This document shows positions 8,340 through 16,573 of a stretch of 64,000 nucleotides of DNA, piece by piece. Position numbers and translations under genes: made by a program. Source of the stretch: Oceanobacillus sojae (GTDB taxonomy: Bacteria > Bacillota > Bacilli > Bacillales > Amphibacillaceae). The notes beneath the pieces are model-generated. The model was not told the origin of the DNA, searched no databases, and saw only the letters and a program-made list of their open reading frames with translations. The stretch covers positions 190,063 through 254,062 of the forward strand of contig NZ_LT727811.1 of NCBI RefSeq assembly GCF_900162665.1, written 5' to 3'. Every line of letters begins with the position of its first letter. Position 1 is the first letter of the stretch.

Positions 8340-8638
8340 CTACGCAAGATTTTAATTCAAGATAGTCTGTTTTAACTAGACTCTATTTTTATCTTTTTTC
8401 CTTCACAAAGGCAGATCATTTCTGCTTTCTTTAATAGAGTAGGAAAATGTAAAAAATGTCGGAGATAGTCGCTCCATCAAAAACCGTTGCTAGAATCATC
8501 TTTATTTCTTTGTAAGAAACAGAAGATAGATTTATTATTTCAATTTATATATTTCATTTTTTATTAAACTCAAGTTCTCATTATAGCTTAAATTAATAGA
8601 AAGAAAAGTATTTAGAAGTGATTTTTAATGGTAATTTT

Positions 8639-8700
8639 TTATCCACATTTCCCCCTGTGGATAAGGTGTGGATATTAAAAAGTTATTCAAGACATTTCCA
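8639..8700. promoter_or_regulatory. DnaA-box cluster
   Basis: A perfect DnaA box TTATCCACA at 8639-8647 is followed by its perfect inverse TGTGGATAA at 8656-8664, then a one-mismatch inverse TGTGGATAT at 8667-8675 and a weak TTTCCACAG-like site around 8696-8704. Flanking DNA (8341-8638 and 8705-8845) is very A+T-rich with short inverted repeats and shows no gene. The cluster is about 300 bp upstream of the nrd promoter and about 900 bp from a partition operon. Confidence 0.7.
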
Positions 8701-8847
8701 CAGTATTATCCCCAAATCCATTTAAAGTGTGAATACTTATTAATTAACTCAACTTTCACACCTGAGAATAAGTATCTATACCTTACCATTCCAGGATGAA
8801 CATGTTCTTTATTATCTTGCTTGCATTTTGTTAAATCATCCTTCTAT

Positions 8848-9006
8848 ATGAAATGAAAATTGTGTATAGCGCCGCTCCGACCAACCACTACGCTTTCCAT
8901 GGGAACGGCTTCAGCTAACTTGAAAAGAAAACCGCTTTTCAAGTGGATCTTCAGCTCGCCCTGCTCCCATAGGAGTCTACGTGGTTGGTCTGCGCTCAGT
9001 TAAGCT
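8848..9006 (+). repeat. Large palindromic repeat, family I, copy A
   Basis: The outer arms contain ACCAACCACTACG and CGTGGTTGGT, and an inner stem is CTTGAAAAG with CTTTTCAAG. Conserved blocks are CTTTCCATGGG on one side and CCCATAGGAGTCTACGTG on the other. About 50 bp of the left end is almost identical to the inverted copy D near 41.25 kb, including the GTGTATAGCGCCGCTCCG flank. Confidence 0.8.
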
Positions 9007-9263
9007 TTACGGCGTATGAAAGAAATCATAGCCTGATGGAATTGGATGAAATCATCGCTTTTTGCTTGATGAAAAGATCATTTTAATGTTTCAAATGATT
9101 GATTCGGTAATTAAAGTGACGACCCAGCATGGATAGTAAATATCAGGAAGAACTTTCATGGACAGAAAGACATCGTGACAGAATATTTTACCTTGAGCCA
9201 GGAAAAAATTTTATCTGATCTAACTTCTATTTAGTCAGCCGTTTCAGCCAGTATAGAACATCC

Positions 9264-9403
9264 TGCTAGCGGAGGCGGACCGTTTTGACTCCTGAGGGAA
9301 TAGCATCATCTGAAGATCCACTTTTGCCAAGTGCTCTTCTTGGCAAAAGTTAGCTGAAGAGCATGCCCCTAGGAAAGCAAAACGGTCCGCCGTAGCGGTG
9401 GCC
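9264..9403 (-). repeat. Large palindromic repeat, family I, copy B
   Basis: GGCGGACCGTTTTG near 9273 pairs with CAAAACGGTCCGCC near 9378, and CTTTTGCCAAG pairs with CTTGGCAAAAG in the centre. The conserved blocks of copy A (GACTCCTGAGGG, CCCCTAGGAAAGC and AGTTAGCTGAAGA) are present in inverted order, but the outer arm sequence is entirely different from that of copies A, C and D. Confidence 0.8.
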
Positions 9404-9522
9404 TTACACGTTATCTTCTTTCTAAATAGCGTTTATACTTTGTCAAGAGATGGATGGAAGGAACGGTCAACACCTGGCTCCACAGGATAAGCAAGTTATT
9501 TTTTAGGTCTGAAAGTTGAGTT

Positions 9523-9581
9523 AAATAACAAATAAGAGCAGCTCCTGCTCATATGTGAGGAACTGCTCTTATTTGTTATTT
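9523..9581 (-). terminator. Terminator of the parM-parR operon
   Basis: Nineteen-base perfect arms beginning AAATAACAAATAAGAGCAG flank a 21-base loop and overlap the parR stop codon. A/T-rich ends on both sides make it potentially bidirectional. Confidence 0.75.
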
Positions 9582-10100
9582 ATTCATACTTGAAAAGAAA
9601 TCACTTAATGGATCAAGCTCTTCCTCGTCTTCATCATCTTCTGCAGAATCATGAATGTTTAATTCATCTGCATTTAAATCATCCATATTCCAATTATCTT
9701 GAGTCACTTCCTGCTCTTGGTTTGAGACATAGCTTTTCGTTTCCTCTATGCCTTTAAATATATTATCTGTGCTGTTGTTCATGGAAGTTAAAAGGGCAGT
9801 TGCACGCATTGGATCGGTTAATAACTGATATAAAATCGTCCCGATCAAAGCTTCAGAGTGTTCATGCTTCAGCCAGCTCTTTTGCTCTTTTGTCAATGAT
9901 CTGGGCAGAGGGATTGTAACAGTTTCCCTTTCTTTCACGCTCATATCATTTACACCTTTTAAGACGAAACTTGCAATTTTACTTGAAAAGTTCCTCCGTT
10001 CGGTTTCCTTCAATTGCTGCAGCTGTCTCAGTAAGTATTCAGGAGTATCTGAAGGAATTCGAAATGTGATTGTTTGCCCTCTTTCGATATTCTTTCCCAT
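9576..10100 (-). CDS. ParR-like DNA-binding adaptor of an actin-type partition system
   Basis: This 174-residue protein follows the ParM-like gene by nine bases, with an AAGGTGAT ribosome site. The N-terminal half contains two segments with a beta-strand followed by two helices, as in ribbon-helix-helix proteins (QTITFRIPSD around residue 9 and ETVTIPLPRS around residue 60). The C-terminal 50 residues are strongly acidic and end in PLSDFFSSMNK. That architecture, DNA-binding head plus acidic tail, fits a ParR/AlfB adaptor that links a centromere to the actin filament. Sequence similarity to named ParR proteins cannot be judged here, so the assignment rests on context and layout. Confidence 0.6.
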   Translation of the reverse strand: MGKNIERGQTITFRIPSDTPEYLLRQLQQLKETERRNFSSKIASFVLKGVNDMSVKERETVTIPLPRSLTKEQKSWLKHEHSEALIGTILYQLLTDPMRATALLTSMNNSTDNIFKGIEETKSYVSNQEQEVTQDNWNMDDLNADELNIHDSAEDDEDEEELDPLSDFFSSMNK

Positions 10101-10109
10101 AGGATCACC

Positions 10110-11279
10110 TTACTTTGCTTTCGTAGTCTTCTCTTCCTTCTTTTCAGCCTTTTCATTTTTCTGTACAAAATCCGTAATCAATTTATAGTATGCGTTGGCC
10201 ATCATCCAGATACTTTCACTCTCATCTTCAAAGAATTCGATGTTGTAGCCATCCAGTTTATTGTTTAGGGCTTTAATATAATCCTTAAGGACTGCAGAGC
10301 CCCCGCCGACAAAATAGCAAATCTCTGTCTGCGAATTTCTGCTCCATACATTGCGCAGGTAGCGGTATTCTTTCTTGGCAAGCTCTAGTAAAATATGATC
10401 TGTTATATCATGAACATTGGTACGGCTTCCTTTTACCATGATATGATTGCGGTCATTTTTTCTGGTGATAATATCCACGACATCTCTTCTGCTGTCCAGC
10501 TCTACGCCATGCTTTGATCTTATTTCTTCACGAATTTGCTCCAGAGACTCGGAAACACCAATATTAAATCCTTGTGCTTTATCATCATCCACATTTCTAT
10601 TGCGAATAACGGCGATATCTGTGGATAACCCGCCGATATCCTGAATTAAAATTTGTTTGTCAATTAATTCCTTGTTGATAACTTTTAAATCGTTATCCAT
10701 AATTAAATTGACGTAAGCAGCAAATCCTTCCGGGTATACTTTTACTTCATCAAATTTAATATTTACCTTCTTGCCCTGATGTTTAGGCGTGACTAAAAAC
10801 TCTATTTGATGCACAGACCCTAATAAACGGGAACGGTAACCTACATCTTTTCCTTCTTTTACTTCTCTGAGCGGTAAGCCTGTACCTAATGTATAAAGAG
10901 CATCGTAAACTCCATTTTTTTCTTTAAACTCGTTGCTTGATACAGCATCCAATGCTAAAGCAGCGAATAACATGACTAATGTCTGATCTTCTTCTGATTT
11001 ACTGCTTCCCGGATCCAGCTCCTGAGAGTTTGTTGTTTTTGTAGCCAGGTTTCCCACTCTATATATGATGTTATTTTCAGATAGGGCAGGGGAGTGGATA
11101 CGAATATGAATATTATCCAATACTTCCTTATTATCCAGCTCTTCAATTCCAATTACAGGTCTATCCTCTAAATCCGGTGCTACCACATTAGGTATGTAAT
11201 ATTCATTTTCTAATTTACCAAAATTGCCTTTTAAGGCATCGTTTCCAACATCAATTGCTGCGATTCTAGATTTTGTCAT
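10110..11279 (-). CDS. parM: ParM/StbA-family actin-like ATPase
   Basis: Plasmid-type actins polymerise with ATP and push DNA copies apart. The 389-residue sequence shows the actin nucleotide-binding signatures in order: phosphate 1 AAIDVGNDALKG at the N-terminus, phosphate 2 QDIGGLSTDIAVI near residue 213, and the adenosine motif YFVGGGSAVLK near 325. A Lys/Glu-rich tail ends the protein. The ATG at 11279 has AAGGAG seven bases upstream; an ATG two codons earlier is too close to it. It is the first gene of a two-gene operon with a ParR-like partner and an iterated region upstream, the classic type II partition order. Confidence 0.85.
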   Translation of the reverse strand: MTKSRIAAIDVGNDALKGNFGKLENEYYIPNVVAPDLEDRPVIGIEELDNKEVLDNIHIRIHSPALSENNIIYRVGNLATKTTNSQELDPGSSKSEEDQTLVMLFAALALDAVSSNEFKEKNGVYDALYTLGTGLPLREVKEGKDVGYRSRLLGSVHQIEFLVTPKHQGKKVNIKFDEVKVYPEGFAAYVNLIMDNDLKVINKELIDKQILIQDIGGLSTDIAVIRNRNVDDDKAQGFNIGVSESLEQIREEIRSKHGVELDSRRDVVDIITRKNDRNHIMVKGSRTNVHDITDHILLELAKKEYRYLRNVWSRNSQTEICYFVGGGSAVLKDYIKALNNKLDGYNIEFFEDESESIWMMANAYYKLITDFVQKNEKAEKKEEKTTKAK

Positions 11280-11449
11280 TTTCATTCTCCTTCCAAAAAT
11301 AAGATTTTATAATGCGTCTTCAAAAAAAAAGCAAAACGCAATATGAACATTCTATCAAACTATTTTTAAATGAATGCACATAATATAATTAAAAATCTAT
11401 GTTTCTAGAATAAACGTATTTGCTTATTTTCTCAAGTCATTCGACAAAA

Positions 11450-11710
11450 TGTTTACATGTTTGTTTTTTTGTACACTTAAAATAATACTATTAAATCAAC
11501 TTATACACAGTTTTGTATACAAGTAAACATTTTTGTTTATATTTGTACACAAAATTCGTTTACTTGTATACAAATATAAAACTGCTATTTTCGACATGCC
11601 GAAAACAGATTCTTCCTTTTAAAAATAAGTAGAAAGACTTGTTAAATATCCCAATTTTCTATAAAATATGACTTGATAAGTAAACATTACTAACTTATAA
11701 AATGTTTATT
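11450..11710. repeat. Iterated, inverted-repeat region upstream of parM (candidate centromere parC)
   Basis: TTGTAYAC occurs on the plus strand at 11469, 11513, 11543 and 11564 (spacings 44, 30 and 21 bp, near helical multiples). TTGTATACAAGTAAAC at 11513-11528 is exactly inverted at 11558-11573. GTTTAC/GTAAAC also recurs at about 11451 and 11680. A DnaA-box match, TTATACACA, lies at 11501-11509. The position directly upstream of parM is where ParR-bound centromeres sit and where ParR represses the operon. The flanking stretches 11290-11449 and 11711-11883 are A+T-rich with no gene seen. Confidence 0.6.
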
Positions 11711-11883
11711 TCTGTATTTTCTATTTTTACCTAAAATGCATTTTGTAAATATATTTCCCTCTACTAACCAAAAGGCGGTCAGCTATGTTTGCATATCATA
11801 TAATTAGGTCTATAGACCCGAGCCTTTTCACTTGATTCTTATAATATTTTAACTATTATTCTTGAAATGGAGAGGTTCCTATT

Positions 11884-13122
11884 ATGACTCGATTATATCT
11901 GCGCTTTGTAATTATATCGATTTTTATTGCAGCTGCCGTCTTAGCTATTAAATATGGGACATTGCTTGTCGATGTAAATACCTACTTCACATTATTTACA
12001 TTGTACTTAGTCTTCTCCGTTCTGTTTGTACACTTAAGAACCCTCGTTAAAACCGGATCAATGAACGTCGATTACAGTATTTCTTATAGTTTCTCTTTTG
12101 TACTGTTGACGGGACCTTTAGGTTTATTTTTATTTGAATTAGTTAATCGTTTTTATGTATATTTCCATAGAAAAATTACAGGTACTGCCGATGAGGATGA
12201 ATTATTACATACTTTTTATAACATCGGCGGCCCGGTTCTTTTTCACTCTTTTGGATTTTATTGTTTTCAGCTTATATACCCAATGATTTCATCACTTCCT
12301 TTTGCATTCTGGTTATTTATTTTCTTTCTTACTATTTTAATGGACATCATTTCTTCCTGTTTCATATTAGTAATTATGTTTATTACAAAAAATGTTCAAT
12401 CTAAACAGGAAGCAATTGAATTTATTACTGGACGAAGTATGCTTGATTTGCTTAAAACTGCACTGACAAATGCCCTTCTTTTCACCTTCATTACTATGGA
12501 ACAATGGGAAGCTGTTATTGCCATTTTCCTACTAAGCTATATTGTAGGCCGTGCAGGAATATTTCACACAAAACTATTGCTGCAGAAACAGGAAAATGAG
12601 CGTTTTAAAAAAATGGCCTATACCGATTTTTTAACCAACATTCACAATCGGGCATATATGAATAAAGTAATGAAGGAATTAAACAGTAAAGAAGAAAGTC
12701 TTGCAGTAGTTATTGGCGATATTGATTCGTTTAAATCTATTAATGATACGTTTAATCATATTATCGGTGACGGAGTGATTCAGCACTTTGCCAAGCTTTT
12801 ACAAAAACATGTTGCACCATGTGATTACGTATTTCGTACCGGCGGAGAGGAATTTACTATTATTCTAAGAAATAAAACATATGAAGAATGCCAAATCTTC
12901 CTGGAGCAATTAAAAAATGCTGTTCTGGATACGCCTGTACAAACTGAATTCCGCTCCAAAGCAGTCAGTATTCCTTATACCGCTTCATTTGGAATGTATT
13001 ATATACACAATGATAATAGTATGGAGCTTAAAAAGGCATATATGAAGGCTGATGAATTACTGCTGGATGCCAAGCATAATGGTAAAAACAAAATTATCTC
13101 TCAAAACAGCACCTTGGAATAA
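11884..13122 (+). CDS. Membrane-anchored GGDEF diguanylate cyclase
   Basis: The N-terminal 230 residues form about six membrane helices (a sensor-type membrane domain), followed by a short coiled linker and a GGDEF domain from about residue 250. The active loop is RTGGEEF, a functional variant of GGDEF, and YTDFLTNIHNRAYM marks the domain start. The residues expected for a product-inhibition site (RxxD just upstream of the loop) are absent, since CDYVF precedes RTGG. It should make cyclic di-GMP from GTP at the membrane. ATG at 11884 with GGAGAGG upstream. It stands alone between the partition block and a convergent acetyltransferase. Confidence 0.88.
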   Translation: MTRLYLRFVIISIFIAAAVLAIKYGTLLVDVNTYFTLFTLYLVFSVLFVHLRTLVKTGSMNVDYSISYSFSFVLLTGPLGLFLFELVNRFYVYFHRKITGTADEDELLHTFYNIGGPVLFHSFGFYCFQLIYPMISSLPFAFWLFIFFLTILMDIISSCFILVIMFITKNVQSKQEAIEFITGRSMLDLLKTALTNALLFTFITMEQWEAVIAIFLLSYIVGRAGIFHTKLLLQKQENERFKKMAYTDFLTNIHNRAYMNKVMKELNSKEESLAVVIGDIDSFKSINDTFNHIIGDGVIQHFAKLLQKHVAPCDYVFRTGGEEFTIILRNKTYEECQIFLEQLKNAVLDTPVQTEFRSKAVSIPYTASFGMYYIHNDNSMELKKAYMKADELLLDAKHNGKNKIISQNSTLE

Positions 13123-13161
13123 CAGCAGATGCTTGGAAAATATTATTCATATAAACACAAG

Positions 13162-13206
13162 AAACTGTGAATTCGATAAATTACAAACGAATTCACAGTT
13201 TTTCTT
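13162..13206. terminator. Bidirectional terminator
   Basis: AAACTGTGAATTCG and its exact complement CGAATTCACAGTTT flank a 12-base loop, followed by TTTT. It separates the GGDEF gene from the convergent acetyltransferase. Confidence 0.8.
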
Positions 13207-13227
13207 AATACAGATTAACTCTGTTTT

Positions 13228-13713
13228 TTACAGCTCTTTAATATACCAGCGGTCCATCGCAGTGTGCTCGCTTCCATCCAGCGGTTTATCTAATAAACGG
13301 AAGCCATATTTTTCATACAAGCGTCCAGCTGTTTCCAGCTCATGTCTTGTTTCTAAATAACATTGCTTAAAATGAATAGAAGCATAGTCCAGAGCTGTTT
13401 TCATTAATTCCCTGGATAAACCCCTGCCCAGTGCTTTTTGAGCTAAATAAAGCTTCTGCAGCTCACAAATAGAGCGTTTTGCATCATAAACACCTATTCC
13501 GATTCCCCCGGCCACTTCTCCATCTACCTCGATAACCCAATATTTCTCCTTCGGACGTTCATTATAGTATGTACTAAGGTGCGCGAGCTGGGGATCTGTG
13601 TAAGCTGTGCCCTCGTGATCTAAATGATGCTTCTCTAAAGAACGCTTAATGATGGCTTCTATAACCTTATCATCCTTCGCTTCGATTTCTCTGATGACAA
13701 CAGATTTATTCAA
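13228..13713 (-). CDS. GNAT-family N-acetyltransferase
   Basis: This protein of about 161 residues has the GNAT fold: an N-terminal strand VVIREIEAKD, a central strand YWVIEVDGEVAGGIGIG, and the acetyl-CoA pyrophosphate loop in LAQKALGRGLSRELM (a variant of QxxGxGxxL). It would transfer an acetyl group from acetyl-CoA to an unknown amine. The likely start is the TTG at 13713, with GGGGTG six bases upstream; the GTG at 13722 overlaps that ribosome site and is less likely. It is convergent with the GGDEF gene and downstream of rlmN on the same strand. Confidence 0.8.
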   Translation of the reverse strand: MNKSVVIREIEAKDDKVIEAIIKRSLEKHHLDHEGTAYTDPQLAHLSTYYNERPKEKYWVIEVDGEVAGGIGIGVYDAKRSICELQKLYLAQKALGRGLSRELMKTALDYASIHFKQCYLETRHELETAGRLYEKYGFRLLDKPLDGSEHTAMDRWYIKEL

Positions 13714-13782
13714 TAAATACACCCCGCTTATATAAAGAAAGAAGCTAACTCATCCCTGAGTAAGCCCCTTTTATTTCTTAGA

Positions 13783-14850
13783 TTAAACTGCTTTTTCCTT
13801 TTTGATCTGCTTACTTCGTAATTGACCGCAGGCTGCATCGATATCTGCACCGTTTTCCCAGCGGACACCACATTGGATACCTTCTGCTTTTAAGGTTTCA
13901 TAAAAGGCTTGAATATTCTCTGAGCTGCTGCGTTGATATGCAATATGCTCATCTACCGTATTATAAGGAATCAGATTCACATAAGCAAGGTGACGGTGGC
14001 CGCTGATTAATTTAGCCAGTTCGCGTGCTTCCTTCTTATGATCATTAACATCATGAAGCATGATGTACTCGTACGTAATACGGCGATTCTTCTTCTCTAA
14101 ATAGTAATCTACAGCCTTCATCAGTTTTTCAATCGGGAAGGCGCGGTTAATCTTCATGATTTGTGTGCGTAATTCATTATTCGGCGCATGTAAAGAAATA
14201 GCCAGGTTCACCTGGATCGGTTCATCAGCAAATTCATACATTTTATGTGCCAATCCACTTGTTGAAACTGTAATATGGCGTGCTCCAATATTTAATCCGC
14301 CATCATCATTAACAATATATAAGAAATCCATTAAGTTCTTATAGTTATCCAAAGGTTCTCCGATTCCCATAACAACGATATGGCTGACACGATCTTCTTC
14401 TCCACGCTCATCCAGATGCTTTTGCACATTCATAATTTGCTCAACAATTTCTCCGCTGGTCAAATCACGGTTTTTGCGCAATAATCCACTTGCACAAAAA
14501 GAACAGCCGATATTACATCCTACCTGTGTTGTCACACAGACAGACAGTCCATAATTAAAACGCATCAGTACTGTTTCAATCACATTGCCATCCGCCAGTT
14601 TAAATAGAAATTTAATTGTACCGTCTTTTGACTCCTGACGAATTTCTTCCCCCATTGTATGCAGGACAAAGTTATCCTTCAAAAGATCAATTGTCGACTG
14701 ATTGACATTATTCATATCTTCAAAGCGGCTGATCCGCTTTTTATATAACCAGTTCCACACTTGATCAGCGCGGAACCGTTTTTCACCATGTTCCATTAAC
14801 CACAACTTCAATTGTTCATATGTTAATCCGTAGATAGATGAATTACTCAT
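13783..14850 (-). CDS. rlmN: 23S rRNA/tRNA adenine-C2 methyltransferase RlmN (radical SAM)
   Basis: RlmN methylates A2503 of 23S rRNA and A37 of some tRNAs by radical SAM chemistry. The CxxxCxxC iron-sulfur motif is in [12 protein letters not shown] near residue 115. [10 protein letters not shown] marks the SAM-binding strand, and a C-terminal catalytic Cys lies in DAACGQLR. The 355-residue length is normal. The ATG at 14850 has GAGGG eight bases upstream; a TTG one codon earlier is less likely. Confidence 0.96.
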   Translation of the reverse strand: MSNSSIYGLTYEQLKLWLMEHGEKRFRADQVWNWLYKKRISRFEDMNNVNQSTIDLLKDNFVLHTMGEEIRQESKDGTIKFLFKLADGNVIETVLMRFNYGLSVCVTTQVGCNIGCSFCASGLLRKNRDLTSGEIVEQIMNVQKHLDERGEEDRVSHIVVMGIGEPLDNYKNLMDFLYIVNDDGGLNIGARHITVSTSGLAHKMYEFADEPIQVNLAISLHAPNNELRTQIMKINRAFPIEKLMKAVDYYLEKKNRRITYEYIMLHDVNDHKKEARELAKLISGHRHLAYVNLIPYNTVDEHIAYQRSSSENIQAFYETLKAEGIQCGVRWENGADIDAACGQLRSKQIKKEKAV

Positions 14851-15039
14851 CAATATACCCTCATTTCCATTTTTTCTACTTTCCCTATATTACTTGATTA
14901 AGACAAGCTTAGCAAATAGTTTTCACAAACTTTTCTAAAATACACTAACAGACATTTTAACCTGCTGGAAAAGGACTTGGGCTTTTAAATAACTAAGAAC
15001 CTGCCATGAAGATGTCCGTTACAATGATTTTCGATGGGG

Positions 15040-15266
15040 TGCATAATCGCAAAAGCTCTTCGGTAGGACGAGTAATCGCAGCAATGTTGTCAGGTTAGTG
15101 CGACCGCTGCGGAAAAACACTACACTTTCCATGGGCTTGAGCTCAGCCTCCTCGAAAAAAGAAGTTCGCTTTTTTCTGCGGGGTCTTCACCCTGGGACTG
15201 CGATTACTCGCCCCATCGAAGACCATTGCGCTTTCCCATAGGAGTCTACGTGTTTTTCCTCCGCTA
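15040..15266 (+). repeat. Large palindromic repeat, family I, copy C, with flanking subrepeat
   Basis: GGAAAAACACTACACTTTCC near 15111 and GGAGTCTACGTGTTTTTCC near 15241 are the arms, with the conserved CCATGGG and CCCATAGGAGTCTACGTG blocks of copies A and D but a different outermost arm. A TGCGATTACTCGCCCCATCG unit at about 15199 also occurs three times in copy D and in inverted form at about 15042-15080. It occupies most of the 620-bp gap 14851-15469; the rest holds the promoter region of the next gene and nothing else I can name. Confidence 0.8.
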
Positions 15267-15469
15267 GATAGGTTTTATTACTGTCTGTATAATATTTAAG
15301 AAAATTTATTAACCTGACAACATTGGTAATCGCAGTCCCAGTCCGGGGAAGTCTCTTTCACTTGTATTTTTTATCCCTTAAAAAATGTATTCTTTAATTG
15401 GTATAAGTTCAAACATTGGACGCTGCAGTAAGAAACCTTTATTATTTTCATTAAGTAAGGAGGGATTTA

Positions 15470-16489
15470 ATGGATACTCAATCATATAAAACATTTCAAA
15501 ATATACCTTTATCTGTTCTTGATCTTGCACCGATTATTGAAGGCGGCGATGCCACACAGGCATTTCAGGAAAGCGTCCGTCTGGCGCAGCATGTCGAAAG
15601 ATTAGGATTTCACCGCTATTGGTTTGCGGAACACCATAACATGAAAGGAATCTCAAGCTCGGCTACCTCTTTATTAATAGGTCACATTGCCGGCCATACC
15701 AATTCCATGCGTGTGGGTTCAGGAGGTATCATGCTTCCAAATCACGCAAGCCTGGTCATTGCAGAACAATTTGGCACACTTGAGTCCCTCTATCCGGGCC
15801 GTATTGACTTAGGATTAGGCCGCGCACCGGGAAGCGATCAGGCAACAGCCTTTGCTTTACGCCGAACATTGCATGCCGGTCCGGAGGAATTTCCAATGCA
15901 GGTCAATGAATTACAGGACTATTTTTCAACTAATCCGGTATCACGTGTGAAAGCAATCCCGGGACAAGGACTGGATATCCCGATCTGGTTACTTGGCTCC
16001 AGTGATTTCAGTGCGAGATTAGCTGCTGAAAAAGGCCTGCCATTTTCATTTGCCAGCCATTTCGCACCTGCATACACCGTTCCGGCACTAAAGCTCTATC
16101 GCGACCGTTTCCAGCCGTCTGAAGCGCTCGATAAGCCTTATGCTATGGTAGCAGTAAATGTCATTGCAGCTGATACAGATGAAGAAGCAGCGCGCTTAGC
16201 TACCTCTCACCAGATGCAATTCTTAAATCTGCGAAAAGGGAAAGAATCCAAGCTGCAGCCGCCTGTTGAAAACATGGATGCAATCTGGTCTCCTGCAGAA
16301 AAGGCTGCTGTTCAAGAATCCTTAAGCCCAAAAACAACGATTATCGGCAGCAAAGAAAATGTTCGTAAAGGGCTGGAAGCATTCCGAAAAGAAACAGATG
16401 CTGATGAGATTATTATCACATCACAAATCTACGACATTCAAGCAAGACTTGACTCATATTCTATTGTGGGCGAGTTAATGGATGAATAA
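15470..16489 (+). CDS. Luciferase-like (LLM class) flavin-dependent oxidoreductase
   Basis: This 339-residue protein belongs to the bacterial luciferase-like FMN monooxygenase family, single-gene MsnO8/YwcH-like branch. Typical blocks are LSVLDLAPI at the N-terminus, [18 protein letters not shown] near residue 44, [10 protein letters not shown] near 79, and [11 protein letters not shown] near 107. Substrate is unknown; it would use reduced flavin and oxygen. ATG at 15470 with an AAGGAGGGA ribosome site. It is convergent with the P450-like gene, a shared hairpin separating them. Confidence 0.93.
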   Translation: MDTQSYKTFQNIPLSVLDLAPIIEGGDATQAFQESVRLAQHVERLGFHRYWFAEHHNMKGISSSATSLLIGHIAGHTNSMRVGSGGIMLPNHASLVIAEQFGTLESLYPGRIDLGLGRAPGSDQATAFALRRTLHAGPEEFPMQVNELQDYFSTNPVSRVKAIPGQGLDIPIWLLGSSDFSARLAAEKGLPFSFASHFAPAYTVPALKLYRDRFQPSEALDKPYAMVAVNVIAADTDEEAARLATSHQMQFLNLRKGKESKLQPPVENMDAIWSPAEKAAVQESLSPKTTIIGSKENVRKGLEAFRKETDADEIIITSQIYDIQARLDSYSIVGELMDE

Positions 16490-16496
16490 ATTGATT

Positions 16497-16544
16497 ATGG
16501 TCTTTCTTAAGAGAAATTCAATCTCATAAGGAAGACCATATTTC
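16497..16544. terminator. Bidirectional hairpin terminator
   Basis: ATGGTCTTTCTTAAGAG pairs imperfectly with CTCATAAGGAAGACCAT and is followed by TTTCTTTT. It lies between the convergent flavin oxidoreductase and P450-like genes. Confidence 0.7.
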
Positions 16545-16573
16545 TTTTCAAAGCTTTCTTCCGTCTGGTTTCT

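Larger units (their letters stand above)
8744..9524. repeat. Segment bounded by 19-bp inverted copies
   Basis: TTAACTCAACTTTCACACC at 8744-8762 reappears inverted at 9506-9524 with one mismatch. The enclosed 740 bp carries two large palindromic repeats and about 240 bp (9006-9263) of start-poor, protein-like remnants such as a 29-codon frame at about 9129. It has no intact gene. The arrangement suggests an old insertion or decayed mobile segment. Confidence 0.4.

Noticed and set aside
9100-9240. Short frame starting at about 9129 (29 codons)
   Set aside because: It has no ribosome site, ends after 29 codons and lies in a repeat-rich segment; it is probably a decayed remnant and is mentioned only with that segment.
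8848-9403. CRISPR array or tRNA-like structure in the repeated region near 9 kb
   Set aside because: The repeats are two large palindromes with different arms, not short direct repeats with regular spacers, and no tRNA features such as a T-loop or CCA are present.
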